The notes below the pieces were generated by a model. That model was not told the origin of the DNA. It worked only from the letters and a program-made list of their open reading frames with translations, and ran no database searches. Made by a program: the position numbers and the translations under genes. This document shows positions 41,514-51,100 of a DNA stretch of 62,500 bases, one piece after another; position 1 is the first letter of the stretch; each line of letters starts with the position of its first letter. Origin of the DNA: Neocallimastix lanati (nom. inval.) (taxonomy: Eukaryota; Neocallimastigomycota; Neocallimastigomycetes; Neocallimastigales; Neocallimastigaceae); the NCBI GenBank assembly GCA_016946835.1, contig JACVTC010000038.1, forward strand, positions 787,501 to 850,000, written 5' to 3'.

Positions 41514-42781
41514 ATTTTATATTTTATATTTATATTTATATATATTATTTATTTTTTTTTTCTCCTTACTATTGTGAATATTTACAATAATTATCATTTT
41601 AATAATAAAATCATTGTCATTAAAACATTTTATTACATTTTCATATGTTATTCTTATATCACATTTATATCCCTAATTATTAATAACTTAACTTTTTTAT
41701 TATTATTATTAATTAAATAAACAATTAGATAACCTCTTTATAAAAATGTATATATTGTTTTATATTTTTTAATTTTATTTTATTGATATATATATATATA
41801 ATAAAAAATTATGATAATATGATATGATAGAAAGAAAAAAAAAAAAAGGAAGAATATATTAATTTTTTTTGTTTAAAAGAAGTTCAAATTATATTATCAG
41901 AAAGTTAAAACATAAAGTAATAAAGATAATGGAAAAACAATTAATACAGCATTTAATATAATATGATATAATATGTATTGAAAGAGACATTTCTCGGAAA
42001 CCAAAAAAAAAAAAAACCCCAAAAATACATACACACATATATATATAAATTTTTTTTTTGTGAATGATTATAAAAAAATAATAAAATAATTAAATTGAAA
42101 AAAAAAAGAGATAAAAAAATGAAAAGATTATATATAAATTAATAAATATTAAATAAAAACAAAAAATTACGTTAATAATATGAAAGCGGTAATTTTTTAT
42201 ATTAAAGGAAATAACACAAACAACTATATATTAAAAAAAGGAAAAAGGAAAAGAATTCGAAATATGATGGTTGAGATATAATGATAATAATAATAATAAT
42301 AACAATAATAATAATAATAATAATAAAATACATAATTACGAAGTATTTAAAAAAGCATCATTATAAAAAAAATACTTCGATTAATAATGAAAGAAAAAAT
42401 TTATAAGCAATAATTATTTATTAAATAATCATTACATATTATATATTTCATGATTTTATCAAATTTTATATAATTATTTTTTTATTATATTTAATTATAT
42501 TTAAATAGAATAAATATATATATATATATATATGATTAATAATATATTGAAAAAGTATATAAAAAAAATTTAATAAAGTATAACTAATTATATATAAATT
42601 ATATCATTTTTCTTATTATCTTAATATAATTTAATATAACGTATTTAAAATAACATCAATGCTTATTATAATAAAACATATTATTTCAACTTTTTTTTAT
42701 TTTTTGATGATCTCTTTTTAAGTTTAAGTTTATTTCTGTATTTAATCATTGTATAACAATTAAAATAATTCAATATCAAAA

Positions 42782-43159
42782 ATGAATAATCAATCACAAA
42801 TAGTAGAAGAATTGGTAAATATAATTATTAATATATATATATATATATAGATAGATACATATGTTTGTTTTCTTTTTATTGATTTAACTATTATAAATAC
42901 TATGATTAAATATTTATTTGTAGTAAAATTATATATAAATGAATATATTATTAATTAGTATTAGTTTTTTTTTTTTTAGTTATATTTATTAATAAGAATA
43001 TTAAAATTGTATAATATTAAAAAAAAATTATATTTAAATATTTATTATAAATAGGTTGTTGTCGGTAGTGGTGGTGTCGGTAAATCGTGTTTGACTGTTC
43101 GATTCTTAAAAGATGAATTTACTAGTGATTATGATCCAACTATTGGTATTTAATCAAAA

Positions 43160-43200
<41 letters not shown>

Positions 43201-44473
43201 TGATATAGCATATGTTATTTATTAGATTAAAGCTTATTAATCATTATTTTCTTTAATGAAAATTATGTATTATTCAGAGGAAAACTACAGAAAGAGTATA
43301 GTAGTTGATGAAATACCTTGCATTGTAAACATTGTTGATACTGCTGGTCAAGTAAGTATCAATATTCTTATATATATATATTAATATAATAATATATATC
43401 ACTCTTAAATATATATATCATTCTTAAATATATATATCATTTTTAAATAATATATATTAATTTATTTAAATAAATATATATATTATATTTATATTATATA
43501 TCATAGCAAGAATATACTGCATTAAGAGATCAACATTTTCAATCAGGAAAAGGTTTCTTGTTAGTTTTTGCATTAAATGATGCTGCAACATTCGAAGAGG
43601 TTAAACAATTAAAAGATCAAATTATAAAATTAAAGGATACAAAACGTGTTCCTTTAATGATGTGTGGAAATAAATGTGTAAGATTAATTTATTATTAAAT
43701 TATATATATATTTTTTTTTTTAATTTTTATACCAATAAAAAAAAATACCATTTAATTATAACCTGTATAAATATTGATAATTATTATTAATAATTTAATA
43801 TTATTCTCAATAAAGATAAATTTATTTATTTAAAATTTATAAATTAAAATAAAAATATAATAGTATTAAAATTATTTAAAATTTATACCTTTTTTTTTTT
43901 TTTTTTTTTATTTATTTAATTAAATTTAAATAGGATTTACCAGAAAAGGAAGTTGATACCAAAGTCGTTCAAGCATATTGTCAACAAAATAAAATTCCAT
44001 ATTTAGAAACATCAGCAAAGGTTAATAAAATATATATATTATTAATTATAAATTAATATTTTTATATTATTATATATAAAAATTTTTTTAATTAAATAAA
44101 TTATTTATAATTTATATTATATAAATTTTTTTTAAAAAAAAAAAAATTTATACTAATATATATTATTTTATTATTTATTATTTTAATAAAAAATTTAATT
44201 TTTTTATATTATAATTTTATTAATATATTAATTACATGATATATAATATTTGATTATTTATAATAATTTAAAAATAAAATATCATATAATACAAATCGAT
44301 AATCTTAATAAATAATATTAATGTAGAGTAACATTAATGTAACTGAAAGTTTCCATGAATTAGTTAGAGAATGCAGAAAGAAGACAGCTGCAGCACCAAA
44401 TGCTAAAGGTGGCGGTAAACAAAATGGTGGTAACTCAAAGGGAAAGGGAAAGAAGGGTTGTACAATTCTATAA
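42782..44473 (+). CDS. Ras-family small GTPase
   Basis: Six exons (42782-42814, 43055-43145, 43278-43351, 43507-43677, 43934-44020, 44327-44473) give 200 residues. All introns are GT..AG and very AT-rich. Motifs in order: P-loop GSGGVGKS (15-22), with both P-loop glycines of Ras (12 and 13 in Ras numbering) intact; effector loop YDPTIEENY (37-45), nearly identical to Ras; DTAGQ (62-66) with the catalytic Gln kept but QEY in place of EEY; NKCD (121-124); ETSAK (148-152). The tail is Gly/Lys-rich and ends CTIL. Leucine in the last position predicts geranylgeranylation, with the lysines aiding membrane binding. It belongs to the Ras/Rap branch and may be one of the divergent dictyostelid Ras paralogues. 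The specific paralogue cannot be named from sequence alone. Upstream activators and effectors are unknown. Confidence 0.93.
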
Positions 44474-45303
44474 ATTAAAATCTATATATTGAAAAATAAA
44501 AAAAATCATCAAATATAGATTTATAAAAAAAAAAAATAAAAAAAATAATCTTTCTCAAGAATATTATAATTAATATTATAATTAAACAAAATAAAATATT
44601 TAAAATATATATATATATATATAAATCAAGGTTTTTGTATTTAAATTGTTCAAACCATTAATAATATATAACTTTAAATATTAAACAATAATTATTATAT
44701 ATATATATACAATTAATAACAGGAAAAACTAAAATATAAAGAGATGATAATTAATGAAAAAAAAAATTGATATATATATATATAAGCAAAAAAAAAATAA
44801 TTTAAATATCGAAAAATTTCAATTTTTTTTATAATATATAGAAATTTTGTTATAAAAAAACTTTTGTTTTCTTTTCCTTTTTTTTTTTTTTTTTTTTTTT
44901 TTAATTATTCTTATTCATTTTATGATATATGTTAATTTAATGTTGTTTTTCTCTTTCTTTATAAAAACGAAAAACAAAATAATTATATAATAAATAGAAG
45001 CTTTATATTATTATTATTATTGTTATTTTTTTTTAATAAAAAAAAAATTAAATTTATTACCATATTATAAACTAAAAAAGAAAAAATATATTCTAAAATT
45101 ATTATTTTATTTAAACATTAGAATTAATTGATATTATTTTAAAAAATAATAAAATAAATATTTAATAATATGTAATTTAAATTTAAAAATAATAATTATG
45201 TTAAAAAAAATATCTGAAAAGTGAATTCTTTTTTTTTAATTTCTTTTCTTTTATAAATAAAAAAAAAAATTAAAATATTAAAATTATAATTTATAATATA
45301 TTA

Positions 45304-45348
<45 letters not shown>

Positions 45349-45359
45349 TTTGTTTGTTT
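44474..45359. other. Intergenic, Ras 3' flank
   Basis: AT-rich flank with (AT)n tracts and T runs (44879-44902, 45308-45347). The last T run ends in a GTTTGTTTGTTTG repeat. No gene is visible. Confidence 0.6.
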
Positions 45360-46160
45360 GTTAAAGTCATCCCATTTTTCAACATATGGTATTATTAATG
45401 CAATTTTTTTAAGCAATATTTAATGTCATCATAAGTAAGAATGTTATTTAGGTATTTTTAAATTTCTTTTTGTTTATCATACCTAATTCAATTTCTTCCA
45501 TTTTATTTCGGGGAAGATTTCCTTTGTTTGGTCTAACATTCTAATTACTTTGATTTTATTTTTTTTTTTTTTTTTTGATTTTAAACATTCAAGTCTTTTA
45601 AGCTAGTACTCCATATCAGCATTGTTGTTACCGTATTTTCTCCTTGAGTCTTTCAATAATACGATAACTGTTAGTTAAAACGACTCATCTCTTTTTTAAG
45701 ATTTTTTCCGACAAAATTTTTATTAATCATTATTCTCAATTTGGCAATCAATTTTCTCAGCCTCCTTGATAATTGATCTTTTGGTTTTTATTATCCAATG
45801 ATGTATTTTAAGGCATTTATTATTAACAGCTGGTGGTGCTTTATTGTTTTCAAACGCTGATGCGTTACTGTTTACAATTGCTTGTACAGCATTTTTTTTT
45901 TTGTTCTGTTGTAGGTTCTTGAACAGGGATTAAGAGGTTTTAAGTTGATTAATAATGTCTACCTATTGGTTTCATCATAACCATTTAGAAAGTAAATAAA
46001 GAATTTATCATTCAAATGATCAATAATGTCAAATACCAAAAAAATTCTTTAGTACCAGAAGTTTTGACAGAGTTTGAAATAAGAAACTTTCACTCTTTGA
46101 AGTTGGACTTCCATGAAGGTATTGGTCTTTAGTTAGAATAGCTTCTTGAGATATGTCGGT
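45360..46160 (-). pseudogene. Decayed coding relic, family not recognised
   Basis: Higher-GC DNA that, read on the minus strand, gives several protein-like fragments in shifting frames. One near 46150-46050 contains DISQEAILTKDQYLHGSPTS. One near 46035-45955 contains IDHLNDKFFIYFLNGYDE. One near 45890-45730 contains NAVQAIVNSNASAFENNKAP and continues through KEAEKIDCQIENND to a stop. One near 45545-45490 contains LDQTKEIFPEIKWKK. Stops and an A/T run interrupt them. It may be a dead transposon gag or a lost host gene. No diagnostic motif was found. Confidence 0.45.
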
Positions 46161-46510
46161 TTTATTTAAAAAAAAAAAAAAAACTTTTGAATATTAGAAT
46201 AGAATCAAATAAGACTCTTAATCTGATATATGTTGTTTATGTATTTAATAATAATAATAAGTAAGTATTATTGTTAGCAAGAAGAGAAGTGGATAGTACC
46301 TTCATGATATGGAAATGATATAAAGCAAATAGGTGTAGTAACATATTCGTATATTTAATAATAATTATTAAATATTAAATTTATATCTTTTTGATAATAA
46401 TTATTTTATTTTATTTCAATATGTTTTATTATAATTTAATAATTAAAATACTTTAATTCTTACAAAATCAATATAGTTCTATATATTAGAATATATAATT
46501 AATATATTAC

Positions 46511-46620
46511 CTATTTCTTATAAATAGATTATATTAAAATTTTACAAGAGAATCCTCTATTTCTAATATAAATAATTTAATCTATTTATAAGAAATAGAT
46601 GACTCTCTTGTAAAATTTTA
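46511..46620. repeat. Interleaved inverted repeats
   Basis: Two perfect inverted pairs. The 21-base arm at 46511-46531 pairs with 46578-46598, and the 17-base TAAAATTTTACAAGAGA at 46535-46551 pairs with TCTCTTGTAAAATTTTA at 46604-46620. The order of the two blocks is swapped between sides, so the pairs cannot form one simple hairpin together. Confidence 0.85.
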
Positions 46621-47460
46621 GGAATTAGAACTATTATTATAATTGTACGAATATTATAATTTTATTAATAAATTTTACTAAACAACCATTATTTAAAGAA
46701 AAACCCACTGTTTATAAAATATTGCAATTGGAAAATATATCATGTGAATACATTTATTATTTATATATAGGTTACACAAACTGATTGTTAATATAAGTTT
46801 AATCAACATGAAAATATACGTATTAACTAATTTACAAGATATAAAATATAAATACACTTTAAAGATAATATAAATAAATATAAATTTCATAATAAATAAA
46901 TATATATAAGATAATATAAATAAGTATAAATTTCATAATAAATAAATATATATAAGATAATATAAATAAATATAAATTTCATAATAAATAAATATATATA
47001 AGATAATATAAATAAATATATAGTATTTATCAAATAATTCATTATAAACAATTTCATTAATAATATCAAAAATTGTCATGATAATATTGGACCAAAAATA
47101 TTTTTTTTTTGAATGAGACAAAATATATTCAAAAAAAAAAAAAAAAAAAAATATTATATCAATGAAATAATTGTTAAAATCAAAAAAAAAAAAAAATATT
47201 AGTGAAGAAATGTACTATAGAAAAAAAAAAAAAAAAAAAAAAACAATTTAGATGTTATTAATTATAAAAAAAATCAAATTGCCGAAAGTGAATGATGAAA
47301 TATAAATTTCATCAATTTTCGTTAAAAGAATGACAAATATATATATATATCCTTATTTTGAATATTATATTACTGTCATTTGAATATATTAACATATTTT
47401 ATTTAATTCATAATATTATATTGTAAACAATATATAAATAAATATAATTTTACAGTGGAC

Positions 47461-47498
<38 letters not shown>

Positions 47499-48001
47499 AA
47501 ATATAGTAATGTTTGTATAAATAATATAATAATAGAATATTTATATATAGAATATTTGTATACTATTTCTTATATAAATATAAATATATTTATTTATTTT
47601 ATTTATTTACATCAGATAATGGCACATACATTCATACTTATTAAATTTATACTCATTTTATTTTATTTTATTTTATTTTTATTTATTTATTTATTTTTTT
47701 TTTTTTTTTAAATTTTTCTAATTTTATTTCTTTGTTGTAATTATTAATATATATATATTATTAATATTAATAAAAAATATTATTATTTATTTATATATTT
47801 ATTTATATATTTATTTATTAATTGATTATTATCACTTTAAAATGTTTTTCGATAAATAAACTAATAAGTTTTATATCATTAATAAATTTTTAAAGTAATA
47901 AATATAATTATCAAAATTGTTTTTATTAAAGTAAAATATTTAGAAAATTAAAAGCGATTGTTTTTAGTAAATTATTTGATAAAAGTTTTTATAATCATTA
48001 T

Positions 48002-48045
<44 letters not shown>

Positions 48046-48112
48046 TTTATTTTATTTTTTTTTATTTTTTTTATTTTTTTTTTCTATTTTTTATTTTTTT
48101 ATTTTTTATTTT
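46621..48112. other. Intergenic region before the 3' end of the DUF2339 gene
   Basis: Contains the 46-bp tandem repeat listed separately, several A runs and T runs (47468-47497, 48003-48043) and no credible gene. Short Ile/Tyr frames here arise from the repeat. The T-rich stretch 48001-48112 is the 3' flank of the minus-strand gene. Confidence 0.6.
46864..47020. repeat. 46-bp tandem repeat, about 3.4 copies
   Basis: The unit starting GATAATATAAATAA(A/G)TATAA and ending AATATATATAA begins at 46864, 46910, 46956 and 47002 (partial). Copies are nearly identical. Confidence 0.9.
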
Positions 48113-51100
48113 TTAATCTGTCTTTTGCTTTATAGAATCAAAATAATTATAAATTGCACTTATTCCGAAACATAATATTCCACTAATGAGATAACTAAGA
48201 GCTTTCAAAACGGAACTGTCGAAGTTAATGTCTATAATAATTAACTTAATGACAAAAATAAGGGTCATCACCAATCCGAAAACTCTGAGCTCTTTTCCTA
48301 TTAATTTATTACTGAATCCAATAGCTACACACACCACTGAAAATGCGATAATACATATGCTAATGACATAGCTTGGTGCGTCAAAAGCATTGAGTGAGTA
48401 CCAAATTATTATGTAAAATTTTATTGCAGAATACATATATCTTTTACTGGCTCCTTTATCCTTTACCGGAAGATTGATACTTCCAAGGACAAATAAAATA
48501 ATGGTATAGACTATCTTTAAGCTATTGTCGTCCAGGATACTCATCTTATAACAATTATAGAACATGAAAACAAGATTAAATATATCGAGTACAAAATGGC
48601 TTTTCCTTCCCTCTCCCTCTCTCTCTCCATTTTCATCCTTCTCTTTCGTCTTGTAGAATTTCGTAAGAATTAATACCATATTAAGAAGTGCCATGATTCC
48701 ATAGATTAAAAGATTTACTGTTTCAATGTTACTAGAAACTATTTTCAAATCATACACATGAACTCCTATTTTTCCGATCCATTCTAATAGGACAATATAA
48801 CTGATAATCTTGAAAAATTCTGAATCATTTATTACTATACCTTCAGTAATTAAGGAAGTCAGTGTAAGTATTGTTGCCACAATAGTAAATGTTAAATTTG
48901 AAAATTGGAACATCCCTTTTACCATGAAAATATATACCAGAATCCATCCTTGTACTTTGAAAAATAAATCCTTCTTGATGATTCCGTAGATTGCTATCAT
49001 TGAATAGACCACCAGTAGGGTTCCTGAATAGAAAAGGAAATGATCACTCATAGAAAGGATAGTTGCTGCTGCATAGAACAGGCCTCCGGAAAATATGGCA
49101 TTTACAAATGATTCATATTTTGCAAGATGCTTGCTTCTCCAATACATATTGAGGATCTCTAATACAACGGCTGGGAAAATAAAGACAGCAAATGATAAAA
49201 CGACCGGCAAGTCATTATAGACAGTAAAAAGAAGGAAAAAGTAGGCTATAAAGTAGGCTACTATATTAACTATTGCAACATAGAAATGGACCTTATTGTG
49301 GTTGAAAAAGTCCGAGAGGACATAAACTAAAAAGCCTATTGTGGTTATTACCATGACTACTATTTCTATAATAATGACCTCGGTTTTTCTTCCAAATTGG
49401 AGTAACATAATAGTTTGGAAAAGAAGGAGAGATATAACATTGATTACATTTTGAGTATGTCTATGGTATTTATTTTTCCAGAACATGATCTGGTAAAATA
49501 CACCTACCATAATAACATAAACAAGTAAAGGAAGGATAAGGGATCTATCCTTTAGCTCGTTTGTAAATATGACTGAAACAAAATAACCAATATTTCCTAT
49601 TACAAAGAAAACACCTCTATTATTGTTATCCTCTTTAAGGAAAACATGAAGGAAAATAATAAATATTTCCCAAAGTACAATTAATCCATACATGTAAATC
49701 AAATCTAGATTTTGGAAATAAATACTAGTTAATAATATGGATATATAAATACTGGATGATCCTAAGGCAAGAACAATTCTGAATATGAGGTATTCAGTCT
49801 TTATAATCTTAGTGGCAATAAGTATAGCAACCATTTCTATAATAATAACCTCAGTTACTTTTTCAAATAGGAATTGCATAAGAGCTTGGAAAATAAGGAG
49901 AGATATAACATTGATTATATTTTGAGTATGTCTTTGATATTCATTTTTCCAGTACATGATCTGGTAAAATACACCTACCATAATAACATAAGCAAGTAAA
50001 GGAAGGATAAGGGTGCCATCCTTTAGCTCGTTTGTAAATATAACTGATACAAAATAACCAATATTTCCTATTACAAAGAAAAGCCAGCTGTTATTGTTAT
50101 CCTCTTTAAGGAAAACATGAAGGAAAATAATAAATATTTCCCAAAGTACAATTACTGAATACATGTAAATCAAATCTATAGTTTTGAAAAAAATACCAGT
50201 TATTAATATGGATGTATAAATACTGGAAGATCCTAAGGCAAGAACAATTTTGAATATGTCGTTTTCAGTCTTTATAATCTTAGTGGCAATAAGTATAGCA
50301 ACCATTTCTATAATAATAACTTCAGTTACTTTTTCAAATAGGAATAGCATAATAACTTGGAAAATAAGGAGAGATATAACATTGATTATATTTTGAGTAT
50401 GTCTATGATATTCATTTTTCCAGTACATGATCTGGTAAAATACACCTACCATAATAACATAAACAAGTAAAGGAAGGATAAGGGATCTATCTTTTAGCTC
50501 TTTTGTAAATATGACTGAAACAAGATAACCAAGATTTCCAATTACAAAGAAAAGCCAGCCGTTATTGTTATCCTCATTATGGAAAACATAAAGGAAAATA
50601 ATAAATACTGTCCATGGTGCAATTACTGAATACATGTAAATCAAATTTATAGCTTTGAAATAAATACCAGTTATTAATATGGATATATAAATACTGGAAG
50701 ATCCTAAGGCAAGAACAATTTTGAATATGTCGTTTTTAGTCTTTATAACCTTAGTGGCAATAAGTATAGCAACCATTTCTATAATAATGACTTCGGTTAC
50801 TTTTTTAAATAAGAATAGCATGATAGCTTGGAAAATAAGAAGAGATATAACATTGATTATATTTTGAGTATGTCTTTGATATTCATTTTTCCAGTACATG
50901 ATCTGGTAAAATACACCTACCATAATAACATAAACAAGTAAAGGAAGGATAAGGGATCTATCCTTTAGCTCTTTTGTAAATATGATCGAAACAAGATAAC
51001 CAAGATTTCCTATTACAAAGAAAAGCCAGCTGTTATTGTTATCCTCTTTAAGGAAAACATGAAGGAAAATAATAAATACTGTCCATACTGTAATTACTGA

